DNA from: Antedon mediterranea
Taxonomy: Eukaryota; Echinodermata; Crinoidea; Comatulida; Antedonidae
Reading direction: 5' to 3'
Length of the DNA: 64,000 nucleotides
Assembly (NCBI RefSeq): GCF_964355755.1
Contig: NC_092670.1
Location: 33,903,795 to 33,967,794, forward strand
Shown one piece after another: positions 11,581-23,364 of this stretch (within the stretch, counting starts at the first letter, position 1; each line of letters opens with the position of its first letter). The notes beneath the pieces were generated by a model. It was not told where the DNA came from, did not search any database, and saw only the letters and a program-made list of their open reading frames with translations. The translations under genes and the position numbers were made by a program.

Positions 11581-12833
11581 ATTTTATTGGGAATACATTA
11601 ATTTACACATTCATAGAAATATATGGTTCATACTTTTTTAACATAAATATTTAGCCATTTACTTTGATCGATACATTTATAATTTATACCGATAATAGTA
11701 CACCTATTATTGTATAGCATTACCATGTTTTCACCCATATTAATAATTCTGCATTTTCAATTCAATAATCAATTTCATTTATTTATTTCAACACACATTT
11801 AAATCGGTGATTGACAGCAAAATAAATAAACAACAGGCGCGTATCTTAATACATGTATACTATTTGTAAATATTATAAACAAAAAACATATATATAGAAA
11901 ATGAAATGAAGTACATTTAGACCATTTTGAGCATATTTTCACTTATTATTAGGCCTATGTCAAAAACCGAAATTGAAAATGATAAAAAAAAAAGCTGAAT
12001 GAAAAAATATTTAGGCCTACACATGTTGCGGGGATATATTAAAAAATGATTTCGTAATTGGTACTTCTCTTTAAAATGTACTAATTTCACTATTTATTTT
12101 GTTTGGATTTTGAAATTATTAAATACGAATTATACTACTTTTATCCATATGTACTGTACGATATTTGTACTAAATCATTTCTCCAAATAAACATTGTGTT
12201 TAAAAACTTAAATTGCTCTCTGTTTGCGCTGTATGCAACATTACATATACGCATTGGCTCCGGTTGGGGGAGGAGGGGGAATTACCAACCTGACGTTTAT
12301 TACAATATCGGAGCAACAGATACTGTAATGCGTAAGTTCAACAAAAGATGCGCGTAGGCCTACACAGTGTTTGTGCGAAATGTGTGTTTCATTAAAAATG
12401 CGAGACCCGTGACGTGTTAAAACTCTGTGAGCTGATATTATAGTTTGACAATAGGGAATGGTGTGTGGGGTGCTACAGTCCGCAGTAAATTGGAGGGATA
12501 CGTGGGACTGTGGGCAGTAGCGAATTAAAAGTTCACACCATATTAATTCTAAAAAATAATTGATGAGATGCTCTTTAGTTTTCGTTTTAGCTATTAATGT
12601 ATTTCATTCAGCAGAACATTTTATTTAAATTACATTCGTATACCCCTTCAGTTAAGATACATAAAAAGTGTGTGCGGGTGGCCGTTTCGAAAACGCGGAT
12701 GTTAAGTTTTGATGGATGTAACTGAACATATTTGGAGGTGCGAAAAAGTCTCCACGACATTGGCCCATCATGTTTTTTACTTCATTTCCAAATAAACATA
12801 TAGTGTTTTAAGGATGAATGATAAAATAATTTG
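11581..12833. other. AT-rich interior of the giant element
   Basis: No coding signal. Around 12150-12260 a faint degenerate copy of the hairpin sequence ('ttaaattgctctctgttt', 'cgctgtatgca') can be seen. Confidence 0.4.
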
Positions 12834-13106
12834 ATTTTTTTTTTATTTGATTTGAGTATTTAAAAACTTTAATTACTCTCTGTTTTTGCATACGCTGTTT
12901 TTGATACTTTATTCACATGCCAATGTAAATGTCCTTCAATCCTGTCGGTTGTTTACGAAAACCGAATGCCAATGCTTATATCGTAAACAACCGACAGGAT
13001 TGAAGGACATTCGCATCGGCATGTGAATAAAGTATCAAAAACAGCGTATGCAAAAACAGAGAGTAATTAAAGTTTTTAAATACTCAAATCAAATAAAAAA
13101 AAAACT
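12834..13106. repeat. Near-perfect palindrome, arms about 125 bp
   Basis: Arm 12834-12958 is the inverse of 12981-13106 with only a few mismatches; the loop is about 22 bp. Landmarks are 'gcatacgctgtttttgatac' and its complement, and 'cctgtcggttgtttacga' with its complement at the loop. Single relics of the arm are seen near 13690-13790 and 12190-12250. Confidence 0.9.
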
Positions 13107-15440
13107 CCTACCAGCGTGCAAAAATGCATTACTGTAGGCATTCTTTAATTTAATTAACTAATTATTTTAAAACGATCATGTAATGAGGAAATCTGTGAGA
13201 ATAAGAAAAATTTAGGAACCCTCGCTTGATATGCTGGTGCTTTCATAGTGTTTTTCAAATTCGACTGGGCATAATCAACAAACAAAAGCCCTAATGAGGT
13301 TTCGTAAAATAATACAGTGATATTTTATTTTACAAATACAATCAATTTTAGGATTTTCTTATACATAATAGTTTGGTTCTTTATCAGTATTGGATAGTGT
13401 AATAAATGGTCATTAATATTATACATAGAAATTATTTATTTAATTATAAATAGAAAATTAGGCCATATCAAATACCAGTGAACATCCGTTTAGCCCGTTT
13501 GAAATTCAATCAAACCTATTTGGTTAATAATAATTTAATGAGTTCAGAATGTATACCTTTTTATCCGCATACGATATTTGACTATGTATTTATGTAAATT
13601 ATTTGATATGTTTTCCAATAAACAATGTACTGATTTTTGTTTTAACACTTTGCAATGATGAATGATAAAAGGGTCTATTTTTTGTAATTGATTTGGGTAT
13701 TTGTAACTTTCCATAGCTCTCTGTTTTTTACTTTATTCACATGCCGATATGAATGTCCTGGAGTCCAATCGGTCATTTACGAAAACAGAATACACTGTAA
13801 TAAGCATGATTTGCATAGAATTCTCATAAAATCCTGTGTTTATATCTCAAAGGTCACTAAACAGTCCCAGAAGACAGATCATTCAAGGTTATGATATGAA
13901 TGGTGAACTAGCAAATAGCTCAACATTTTGATTACAAAATGCTTAATTTAAACACAAAGGAGAATGTACATAGGTATACAACTCCCTGGGTAGACATTCT
14001 GTGAACACCACTACTCGTAGATTTGAATGTATAGATAGATAAACAATATATAATGTGATGATCAATGAAGAATGATAATCTCATGTAAAATCGAAACCTT
14101 GCATTGAATTGACAATGATTTTTAATACAACAAATTCAATCAAGGTGCTTGATATAAATATTCTTTTACATTTCACATTAACATTATACCGACGATAATG
14201 ATGGTGTATAATTATATGTGACTTGGTGGAGACTCTTACCCCAACCCGGTTTATAAATTACAATTCCGTCTGCTGTATTGCTTATTGTTATTGGATATAC
14301 TCTTGTTTTTAAACCGTAAATATTAAAAAAACGACGAACTCTTTCATGGTAAAGAAATAACCATCATCCATACAAAAAGATAGATCTCGCAGATTTTTCT
14401 TTGTTTAAAGGTTCATGTACAAAAATAAGGAAAAACTGGCATTTAGGGGTAATGTTGTATCAAAATAATCTGATTTAAAGTGTACATTTGAACCATCTCA
14501 AGGATGTATGGTATGTGGATGTTGGTTGAGAATGAGAGGATGAGCTGAGGTGGGGTTGGTGGTTAGATGGGGATTCAGAGATAATGAATCAAAATGAATT
14601 CTTCTGTGAAGGATTTAACCTGTGATTTCAATCATTGCAATCATGCATGGTCTCCATGAAGCAAATAACTCCCACCCTGGGGCAGGTATTTGTGTCTGCT
14701 ACCTTCTAATAAATATAAGAAGTCTGACAGTTTAGCATACCAGATGATTTTAATGCATTTTTATTTTATACTTTACTTTTAACTTTATTATTGTACAATC
14801 ATTTTCATAAATCATAATAAATAAATAAGTCTATATGCAGACTTTTGTACTAGGTTCTCCCAACCAAAGGGCCAATAAATTTACCTGTCATGGACACTTG
14901 TTGTGTGCTATACCAATTAAGGGATTGTGACTTAAAGTAAGATGTCATCTTTTTTGTGGCACGCCTAATTGGCGACAGAAGCTGTGTTAGCCTCTTTTGT
15001 TGCTCCATGGCGCAAAATCTAGCTATTTTTTGTATTGTTATGTTTGTATAATTGTTTTTGCCGAAATTAATAAAATAAAATATAATAATCTAAATTTCTT
15101 CTTAAAGATGATGAGTTATTTCAGTTTGATCAAAAACTAACTCATATATATCAAAGTTATGCGATGAGGTCATAATTGCTACACCCATTTTACAATCTTA
15201 GTTTGTGTACATTTTATCATCGAGTTGAACAACAACTAAAATACAACTGTATCACACATTCATCAAACAATACTGTATAAGTAATAATAATCCCTTCTAC
15301 ATTGTAGTTGTGGGCCCTGTACTCTGCTAAAGTTACTTTAAATACACGTAATACATTTGACATATGCCTACAATCATGTACTGTACGTGTACTTGAACAA
15401 AGCATGTATTTGTGTTTATTCTGCATGTTGTCAACCCCGA
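13107..15440. other. AT-rich interior, no gene seen
   Basis: There is no open frame with coding character. A degenerate single arm of the palindrome lies near 13690-13790. About 14640-15080 resembles the 3' end of an old retroelement ('gccgaaattaataaaataaa'), but this is too weak to name. Confidence 0.4.
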
Positions 15441-15446
15441 TATCTA

Positions 15447-15640
15447 CTCGCAGTTTCCGACTCGCAACTCGCACTTTCCGACTCGCAACTCGCACTTTCC
15501 GACTAGCAACTCGCAGTTTCTGACCCGCAACTCGCACTTTCTGACTCACAATTCGCACTTTCCGACCCGCAACTCGCACTTTCTGACTCGCAATTCGCAC
15601 TTTCCGACTCGCAACTCACACTTTCCGACCCGCAACTCCT
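15447..15640. repeat. 21-bp minisatellite
   Basis: About nine units of ACTCGCAACTCGCACTTTCCG follow one another with substitutions. Because 21 is divisible by three, it stays open in several frames on both strands (RVxSRKVR-type and RNSHFPT-type peptides). These are not taken as genes. Confidence 0.9.
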
Positions 15641-15769
15641 AATAGGAGTTATCGCGGGAAAAACGAATACTGTAAGCCTATACTACAATGAATCATAATT
15701 TATCTGGACTCAAGAAAATAATTGAGAAGAATTGGGACAAGGTGGTGGTGATGGAACTGCAGTAATTTA

Positions 15770-16027
15770 ATTTGATTCTATTTTGTATCTATACATACTG
15801 CTCTTATTCCGTTCTCTCATTCGGCTAGGATTTTTGTCAAACAGTTCGTTTAATCTTTAATCATCAGGGTCTATGTGTACTTGATGTAATACTTTTTTGT
15901 ATGGAATCTCTGCCTCGACCAAATGATGCTTTTTGTTTTTGTTTTTATTTTTATTACTATATTTTTGTTTATTAAATATACATATGTTGATGTTTGATTT
16001 TGGTAGAAATAAATGTTGAATTGAATG
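15770..16027 (+). mobile_element. Possible LINE 3' tail
   Basis: The stretch ends 'ggtagaaataaatgttgaat' with a TTGAAT tail, a form common at the 3' ends of CR1/L2-type LINEs. No reverse transcriptase sequence is attached. This is a resemblance only. Confidence 0.3.
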
Positions 16028-16593
16028 TTTGCGATATACTATGATATGACCTGATGCATATCTGATGCATATACAGTATATACACTTTTAGTACTGAGTG
16101 CCTATATTATTTGTACGTGTCATCTAGTTGATGAGCCTAGTACAGTATAATAATATATAGAATACAAATCCAACATTCTTCAAAATTCTATGATGTGGGT
16201 AACATGGGTACCTTACTGTCAAACTACTTTACATTGCATTCGTTTATCATGAACGGATTGTGATTGACTTTCCAGTCCGCGAATGTCCTTGCCTGTTGGA
16301 ATTTGATTTACAAGCGTGATTGATTTTGACGGTAGCTTACCATTGAAAAGACCAAAAAACATTCTAGCACACGCTGTCGTCCCTGTATCACGCTCAGAAC
16401 TTGCTGCTCAAAAACTTTTTGTCATCGAAACTGTAGGCCTACTGAAATATTATTTAAAAGTTCCTGATTGACCTTTTCTGTTTCATCAATTGTTCGACTT
16501 CTTCAAATACAGTGAGTAATAATAGAACATTTGTATTATATTAATTTGAACAACATTTTACAATTATTAAAACAGTACTGTATTACTGTAACT

Positions 16594-16941
16594 ATGAATG
16601 TAAATAGTAAAATTTACTGTAAAAGAACTCTCCGCAATAGAGCCAAAAGAAGGGCTAATGAGATTGTAGGGCAAATTGGTAGGCCTAGGCCTAATGTGAA
16701 TTTTGATACGGATAATGTAATTAGGCCTATTAATCCACGTTATTATAATGATGAACACGTTGACGACGGAAGTGTCAATATTACTCCGTCTCTACCTCCT
16801 TCTGATAATAGCCAAACTGACAATGTCACTACTAGTACTACTAGTCATGATGACCAGAGTGTTAGTAGTCTTAATAAAGCAAGTAGTAGTAGTGTTACTT
16901 CCAGTTGTAGCCTAACTAAAAAAAGAACTAATTTACGTGGT
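16594..16941 (+). CDS. DUF4806 gene, exon 1 (basic and Ser/Thr-rich N terminus)
   Basis: The start is ATG at 16594 (MNVNSKIYCKRTLRNRAKRR). A 64-bp 5'-UTR intron may run from GTGAGT at 16512 to AAACAG at 16575. The N terminus is strongly basic (KRTLRNRAKRRANE) and is followed by an Asp/Ser/Thr-rich linker and another basic patch (TKKRTNLRG). It is probably a nuclear, nucleic-acid-binding protein, but that is inference. The donor chosen, CGTGGT|GTGCCG, gives the phase 0 that exon 2 needs but is weak. Reading on meets a stop at 16972. The full four-exon model gives 231 residues. Its position inside the 13.6-kb TIR element suggests it is element-encoded or captured. Confidence 0.6.
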
Positions 16942-17039
16942 GTGCCGCAAACTTTAATCAACAATATTAACTAATGTTTTTCATCTACGTTATGTTGAAA
17001 ATGTCTTGTTTTAACAATTTCTTTATTTTTATATTTTAG

Positions 17040-17199
17040 ATTTTGCGATTATGCAGTCTTGGTGGCCACAATGAAACAGATGTCCTCAATAGGATAATGG
17101 GTCATCTGCTTTCAAACACACTTGCCTCAGAATTTAATTGGATGGGAAGAGGGGATAAGAAGGGATTCAGAGGACTAAAGCTTTCAAAAATTGTAAAAG
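17040..17199 (+). CDS. DUF4806 gene, exon 2 (DUF4806 domain)
   Basis: The acceptor is TATATTTTAG and the donor AAAAG|GTAAAT; the exon runs phase 0 to phase 1. The product LCSLGGHNETDVLNRIM, then LASEFNWMGRGDKKGF, then LKLSKIVKG fits the DUF4806 domain: a 'LGG...D.V.RIM' helix, the 'A..F.W.G...K..F' block and an 'L.L...I' segment. DUF4806 has no established biochemical function. It occurs in multicopy metazoan genes, often in repetitive settings. Confidence 0.75.
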
Positions 17200-17537
17200 G
17201 TAAATACTCTAATAAACAGCACCCGCCATTCCAAGATATACACTGGTCCTAACATTGCTTCGGTGATTTGACGAGAACTGGTGTTTCAAAGTGTGTATAT
17301 GAATTACCGTCTGACTGATTTTGGACGGAGATGCACACATAAAATTGGATGTCTCTTCCTCGTTTTCAAAATAATATTTTAAAAATCTTATTTAGTATTA
17401 TTAAAATAATTATTTCAAATGCATAATTGCTTGTTTTATCTTGCTAATAGGGAAGCAAGAGGCTTTTGATTATATATTTTTCACATGAGATAAAGTATTC
17501 TGTTGATGCACAATGTTTGTACACTTTGCAGTTTCAG

Positions 17538-17654
17538 CTAGAAGATCATGGACCGGAATGACGGAGGCCACATGTGAAAATAAAATAAAATCTTGGCTGA
17601 AATACAGCAAGGACAGAGCTGGGGGAAGAAAACTTAGGGAACAAAAGAAGAAAG
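17538..17654 (+). CDS. DUF4806 gene, exon 3 (end of domain, basic)
   Basis: The acceptor CAGTTTCAG and donor AAAG|GTCAGT give a 117-nt exon, phase 1 to phase 1. The product SWTGMTEATCENKIKSWLKY, then KDRAGGRKLREQKKK, is the typical C-terminal tail of DUF4806 proteins: an aromatic segment, then an Arg/Lys-rich helix. Confidence 0.7.
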
Positions 17655-18330
17655 GTCAGTTCAATAGTTAAATTTAGTATTTAAAGATGTTTGTACTTTA
17701 CTTGTAAATCAGGTATCAAGTCATTTTAAACCACCATCATGACGGCAACAACAATAATCCATGCTGGTGGTTATTTATTACGACTACTAATTTTCAAACT
17801 AGAATTTAATTCGTCTCTTTAACGAATTATAAGTGATGTCATTTTATAATTTTACTGACATTTATTTTAAAACAAATCATGCACTTACGTTAAAATACCA
17901 TCGCAAAATGTTGATACTGTATAATTATGGCATCTTTTGACCTGATGCATTTACGCTTATAGTGCTGAGTTATAATTATCTACAGCATATGTACATCTAT
18001 ATACAATGTAGCATAGGTGAAATTACGGGACCCACATTATGTTCTATTTTTTTTGGTATGATGGCGTTATCAAAGTAAACATGAAGATGATGAATTGAGC
18101 AAAAAGATAAAAGATTTGGAATAAAATTAATTGGGCACGTAAAAGGGCGGCGGTGCGCGCTTTTTGAAATTTGTACAACTTTTACTAAAAACTAACATTG
18201 TGTTAAATAAATTGCAATGCGATAAGCTTTCTACTATAGCTTATGGTTTGTAATCACTATGTGTGTATTTAGTAAACGTATATAATTTACAGTTAATTGA
18301 CAATAACTTGCTTTTCTTTTCTCTTTGTAG

Positions 18331-18401
18331 CAGCTGCAGCAGCAGCAAACACCGACGAAGCCGAAGATACCATAGATGATGATGATGAACTTTTTATTTG
18401 A
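18331..18401 (+). CDS. DUF4806 gene, exon 4 (acidic tail)
   Basis: The acceptor CTCTTTGTAG is followed by an alanine run and an acidic end (TDEAEDTIDDDDELFI-stop). Phase 1 entry is kept. A small terminal exon of this kind is plausible but rests on the splice signals alone. Confidence 0.6.
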
Positions 18402-19010
18402 ATTGTTGGTTATCCGTATACTGGATGCTTTTACGGCATCATATTGCCAGTAGATTTTGTAAAATAGGATTTGTTTTTTCTTTGGTACTATTATTCATAT
18501 TTAAAAGAGCGCATCTCGCTTATCGATACCCCATTTCTCCCAGCTTTAAATATTTTCTTATTCAATAAATCATTCCTCGCATGAGTAGTAAACTTTTTAA
18601 TTTTGATGACCTCATTATGTCTCAACATTTGAACAACATGGGTTAATTAATTTAATCTATATAGTAAATTGTAATCTATAGCCCCTCAGGATGAAAAGTG
18701 GCCCTCATGATTAAATGTGTGCTCAAATTAACTTCCGAATTGATGAAATGTTAAAAACTTGATTAAAATGTAATCAAACGTTGCAATTAATTATACATTT
18801 TTACATTCTTAAGAGACGAGTTCAAATCTATATAGTTTATTTGATTTTTAATTGTCTAGTTTTTAAATGTTTTACTTAAATTGTTTATCATTAAATAATT
18901 ATACCTTTAATAAAAACAATTTCCAATCCAATATTTGCAGAGTACCGGCATTATTTAATTGTTAAGTTTCATTCATATTCATTCGATGGTACAATCTATT
19001 TACTACGGTG
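18402..19010. other. 3' flank of the DUF4806 gene, no gene seen
   Basis: AT-rich DNA. AATAAA at about 18564 is a candidate polyadenylation signal. No other feature is seen. Confidence 0.4.
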
Positions 19011-19990
19011 AATCGATGTAAATTAACACAGCTACTCCAACACGTTGTGCTCACGCATAACCGACGAATACAAAATACGATGACCGACGTAATCTATGAC
19101 TTTAAGCCGACGTTGACCCAACACATTGGGCGAACTAATGCCCAACGAAGAACAATTACGTTAAACCAACGTCATCAAAAGTTGTTAGACCAATGTAATA
19201 TAAATGACGTTAAGCCGACATCAACCCAACACGTTGAGCCAACCTAGACACGACAAATAAAAAAATACGTTGAACCAACGTCATCAAAAGTTATTAGACC
19301 AACGTAATGTATATGACGTTAAGCCGACGTCAACCAAACACATGTCGGGCCAACATCGTTAAAAGATGTTAAGCCAACCATAAATGACGACGTTTGTCCG
19401 ACGTTGCCCGAACACGTTGTTGCAATGTCTGTCCAACGCGTTGGGCCCACTAAGGGCCGATGTAAAAAATAACGTTGGGCCTACGTTGGTAAAAGTAACG
19501 TCGGGCCTACGTCGGTAAAAGTTGTTAAGCCAACCATAAATAACGACGTTTGTCCGACGTCGCCCCAACACGTTGTTCCGATGTCTGTCCAACGCGTTGG
19601 GCCCACTAAGGGCCGACGGAAAATATTACGTCGGGCCTATGTCGCGGTATAAGATGTCGAGCCAACCATAAACGACGACGTTTGGCCGACGTCGCCCCAA
19701 CACGTTGTTCCAATGTCTGTTCAACGCGTTGGGCCCACTAAGGGCCGATGGAAAAAATTACGTCGGGCCTACGTTGGTAACAGTAACGTCGGGCCTACGT
19801 CGGTAAAAGATGTCAAGCCAACCATAAACGACGACGTTTGGCCGACGTCGCCCCAACACGTTGTTCCGATGTCTGTACAACGCGTTGGGCCCACTAAGGG
19901 CCGATGGAAAAAATTACGTCGGGCCTACGTCGCCTAAAGTTGTTGGCCCAACGTAACTGTTGACCTTACGCCAACGTCGGTACAACGTGT
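19010..19990. repeat. Right subterminal ACGT-rich array (132/156-bp units)
   Basis: The marker CCAACCATAAA recurs near 19374, 19530, 19662 and 19818, at spacings of 156, 132 and 156. The 24-bp difference is one extra copy of the 'taacgtcgggcctacgtcgg' module. To the left of 19360 the repeat is degenerate. It is rich in ACGT/CGACG words, like the left array, but is not the same sequence. Confidence 0.85.
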
Positions 19991-20038
19991 GATTGCTAGC
20001 TGGGAAGTATATTAATTATCACTATTTATTTTATGTAG

Positions 20039-20241
20039 TTTTCGAAGAATACGTTACATCGGAAACAAATTACAATTATCAGTTTGATTACTAACTCCTT
20101 GAAGGAATGACGAGAATAGAATTCGGTGTCATTGCATACAACGATGCTGTCCTCGTCTTAACGTCAAGTCCAGAGGCTCAGAATAGTATGATCGCCATAG
20201 GTGGTTGGGGAAATGTTAAATCTGTAATCCGCCGATGCCAG
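20039..20241 (+). pseudogene. Gene A FAMeT-domain exon, 5' part (broken)
   Basis: After the acceptor TTTATGTAG the frame reads FEEYVTSETNYNYQFDY, then an in-frame TAA (20092-20094), then LLEGMTRIEFGVIAYNDA and IAIGGWGNVKSVIRRCQ. This is the first half of a farnesoic acid O-methyltransferase-like (FAMeT) domain, found in many invertebrate secreted proteins, where methyltransferase activity is unproven. The exon enters in phase 1, fitting the Cys-rich exon at 5869-5992. At CAG (20241) a transposon interrupts it, and the frame resumes exactly at 23365. With both a stop codon and the insertion, this member is almost surely non-functional. Confidence 0.8.
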
Positions 20242-23200
20242 CAGTGGTGGCGCCAGCGGGGGGCCGGGGGGGGGGGGGCCAGGGCAAAGCTGCCCCCCCC
20301 CCCCCCCCCCCCCCCCCCGTCGGGGAGTATTGGCCATATTTGGGAGAAAAATATGATCATTTCTTTTCTGGTAAAAAATAAAACCATATTAAGTGTACTA
20401 CTATATATTTTAAGTAACTGCGGCATTCCATTTTTGACGTACGTACGATATACTGAGAGCGAAGTAAACAGTATGTGGTACGCATTTGTCTGGCGGTGTC
20501 TCTTTGCACGAATCTTTCATGGCTCACTGCGGTATACGCGTCGACATATCTGGGCTGTATCATATTACATCCAGGGACCAAAATGTGTATTCTTCAGATT
20601 CGAGGCGAAAATCGAAAATTCATTTGCAACTACGCATCGACGTACGTTCATACAGGGATAAAGGTACGAGTTATGTTCTCACGGTTGAGTTTACGAATTG
20701 TTTCAATTTACCAATAACCCTTGGTGTACCGCGTATATGTTCGCTGTCGATTAAAGGGGTTTGGGTGGGGGTTCGATTGGGAAAAGGAAGCGGTTGGCCA
20801 GAACCATAAAAGAGGGTCTGGTCACGTTTCTTTTCGCGCATAAATCTCGATCTAGGGTAGGAGGATGAATAGGGTGGCTAGCCACCTCCCTTAATTCTAA
20901 AGGGGAAAAAAAGACGCACCAAACCCGTGACCGTCGCTAGACGCGGATTCGACGCACTTGACTCTTTTAATTAAGAAGAGTAGGCTAGAGCTATAGTTGT
21001 GTAAATAGGCCTACATAGTGAAAGAGCTAAGAGTTTAATTACTATTTATGAATTCAAGAGTTTAAAAAGAAAAAGCGATTTGAAATCTTCGGAAAATACC
21101 CACAACTGAGTTATTTTCAAAACACATGCACTCCCACTACCAGCATCACGTTGTCTTAGCTTGCTGTTCGTGTGAATGCTGACGTCATCACTCTCCAAAA
21201 ATACACCATTTTCCGCCCTGGTCCGTGTGCAAGCGTTAGCGTGGACCTGTATATTTACACCCCTGTACAGATTAGAGTGTAATATCGTGAACTTTTTCCT
21301 CGCGTATGAAGGTTTTTTATATAATGGTATGCAGTATAACGATAAAAAAAACGATAAACATGCTTTTCTTTTATTGTTATTTCATAGGCATAGCATAAAC
21401 ATGAAATGTCTTGTTCTATTGTACACGGCCGAAAAAACGTGTGTGGCGTATTTGGCATTTTATTGATTTGTGTTATAGACACGGCGATTACGGCAATCAT
21501 CATTGTACTGTATACTAAATTACATTGAGTTATTCACCCGGCTATAGGGTATATATCTGAGGTTAACAGACCACCAAAGCACAGTCGTACACTAAACACA
21601 TGCACTATCGAGGCATTTTCGGATCAAAGTTTATTATTAGTTCGTCGAAAAAGATCCGTATTATTAGAGTATTTAGGAAGGATTTATTTAAATTTACATT
21701 ACTAGATGGTACGCTCGCTTCGCTCGCGTACCATCTAGGTCGTGCCCACAGATGGTTCTCGAATACATAATAATTTCAGCGTTAAAAAACTGGCGATTTC
21801 AAATGTACGTACCGCAGGACAATAATACATGTCGTTTACAGGAACGAATAAATAGACACTGTGATTTATGTACTCAACTAAAATTAGCACCCTATTACTT
21901 CCGAAAGAGAAACTTGTCACAAAATAAGACCAATTGTTTAAGTCAAATTTAAACAAACTTAATTTGTGTTTTGTATGTAAAATTAGGGTTGAGGGATGGG
22001 GAAGAGGATGGGTGCAAAGAGGAACAATGTTAAAATATATTCTTTATCCATTTAGTAACGAAATATTAATTGCTTTCATGTTTTACAAATAATATACAAC
22101 TAAACACAGTAAAACATTGCGATGTAATACTTTGTTGAAACTATCACCGTCCTAGTCGATTGAAATAGTACAGCACATGTAACGATACATCACTACGACG
22201 TGTATATGTTTATAATATAATGTAAAACAATTTGTGAAAACCACCTCTATTCGGGGAAAATCATAAATTCGATTTAATCGTCATAAATATTAAATTATCT
22301 AACTCAACTTAATTAGTAGGCCTAATGGTTTTCAATTGTTTCTTAGAGCCAATTCATACTTAAGTTGGTTCCTACCCTACCCACCAAAGTTGTTCTGCGT
22401 TTAAGGCATGTGATGTACCGTAGGCCTATTCTCTACTGGTTTTACAACGCTACTCATGCCAGTGAGGGAAAGGTGATGATGTGGGTGGTTTAACTGCAAT
22501 AATAAAGATTTGTACATAATATACGGCGAGTGAAAACGCTAGCTCATTATCCGTTTAAAAAAAAATTATATCCAACCTCTGCAGCACAGATTAAAAACAA
22601 AAATGGATCGAATTTCGAGTATACAGTACTGTACTTGCCTTTACGACGCCTGAGGGAATAGACACTTGTGAAACAGAGATTGGAATGTTCAATTCATCGC
22701 AAATCAATACATTTGTATAATCGTATATTAAATCTATCAAAATAGTATTTTGTTAAGAAAATCGGCCTGTCTTCAACATTATGATGATGTACTCTAGCTG
22801 TTCAACCAGTTTTCAGCTATTAAAAACAATTATCGTAGGAGGAGATAGGAAAATGCGAAGCCTCCTCGTATTTTTGTGGCGGGTATTTTTCAAGATGGAC
22901 ATCCATTAGACGGTGTATACCACGATCGGAAAACACCCCTATTTGGGGCAAATCGTTGAACCTAAATTCGTTTTAATCGTCAATAACTAATTACCTAACT
23001 CAATTTAATTAGTAAACAGGGTTACATCAGATGGTTAAAATCAGTACCGAAAGTATGAACCAACTTTATATACCATCGAGTAAAAATTCTAGAAATAAAC
23101 CGAGATTTACCGAATTTTGCCCTTACGTAAATTTATATATAGATTATGTGACATTGTTATTAAATGTAATGGAAACAGTTGCTCTAGCCTATTAACAATG

Positions 23201-23356
23201 TGTAAGCATCTATTTTTTCAAAATTTTCTGAGGCTCTTGAAAATCCCAAACCCACCCCCGCTTTCACGCGTACGGCCCACCGTGGGGGAATTCGGCCCCC
23301 GTCGGGGAATTCGCCCCCCCCCCCCCCCCGTCGGGGAAATCCTGGCGCCACCACTG
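20242..23356. mobile_element. hAT-type non-autonomous element inside the FAMeT exon
   Basis: The ends are inverse: CAGTGGTGGCGCCAG at 20242 and CTGGCGCCACCACTG ending at 23356. They are flanked by a perfect 8-bp target duplication, GATGCCAG (20234-20241 and 23357-23364), the hAT hallmark. Long G and C runs lie just inside both ends. No transposase is seen. A Helitron copy (21702-23143) is nested inside, so the element proper is about 1.7 kb. Confidence 0.93.
21702..23143 (-). mobile_element. Non-autonomous Helitron, copy 1
   Basis: On the minus strand it starts TCTATATATAAATTTACG after an A and ends with a perfect hairpin (GGTACGCGAGCG-AA-GCGAGCGTACC type), then ATCTAG before a T. This fits Helitron rules: 5' TC, 3' hairpin then CTRR, insertion between A and T, no target duplication. 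It is 1,442 bp with no Rep/helicase. The 73-residue open frame shared with copy 2 reflects recent sequence identity, not evident selection. Confidence 0.8.
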
Positions 23357-23364
23357 GATGCCAG

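Larger units (their letters stand above)
6362..20004. mobile_element. Giant 13.6-kb TIR element with subterminal satellites and a DUF4806 gene
   Basis: The left end begins CCCAGCTAGCAATTTGAC. The right end is the inverse, CCCAGCTAGCAATCACAC, a 13-bp perfect TIR. Both subterminal regions are dense in AACGTC/GACGTT words arranged as tandem arrays (6905-8720 and 19010-19990). Beyond them both flanks return abruptly to ordinary AT-rich sequence. The interior holds a four-exon DUF4806 gene (16594-18401), long palindromes (10.06-11.5 kb and 12.83-13.1 kb) and a short minisatellite. I see no recognisable DDE transposase. Flanking bases (TTTAAA and AAGTAT) show no clear target duplication. The superfamily is not assigned. 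Confidence 0.7.
5993..20038 (+). other. Gene A intron holding the giant TIR element
   Basis: This is the interval between the Cys-rich exon donor (GTAAGT) and the FAMeT exon acceptor (TTTATGTAG, 20038). Apart from about 370 bp on the left and 34 bp on the right, it is filled by the transposon at 6362-20004. The element therefore ends only about 30 bp from the acceptor and may have taken the natural branch-point region. Confidence 0.55.

Noticed and set aside
15217-15642. Arg/Val- and Ser/Phe-rich open frames on both strands
   Set aside because: Produced by the 21-bp minisatellite, whose period is divisible by three.
19359-19937. Open frames with repeated 'GRRRTNVVIYGWLN' or 'VGPTKGRWKKLRRAYV'
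   Set aside because: Translation of the right subterminal array; no splice or codon evidence.
20107-20661. A 184-codon open frame starting in the FAMeT exon
   Set aside because: It runs from the host exon into the hAT insertion (poly-Gly/Pro from the G and C runs). The domain resumes only at 23365.
21735-21956. 73-residue open frame repeated exactly at 25105-25353
   Set aside because: Present because two young Helitron copies are nearly identical; the third, older copy has it broken, so no sign of a selected protein.
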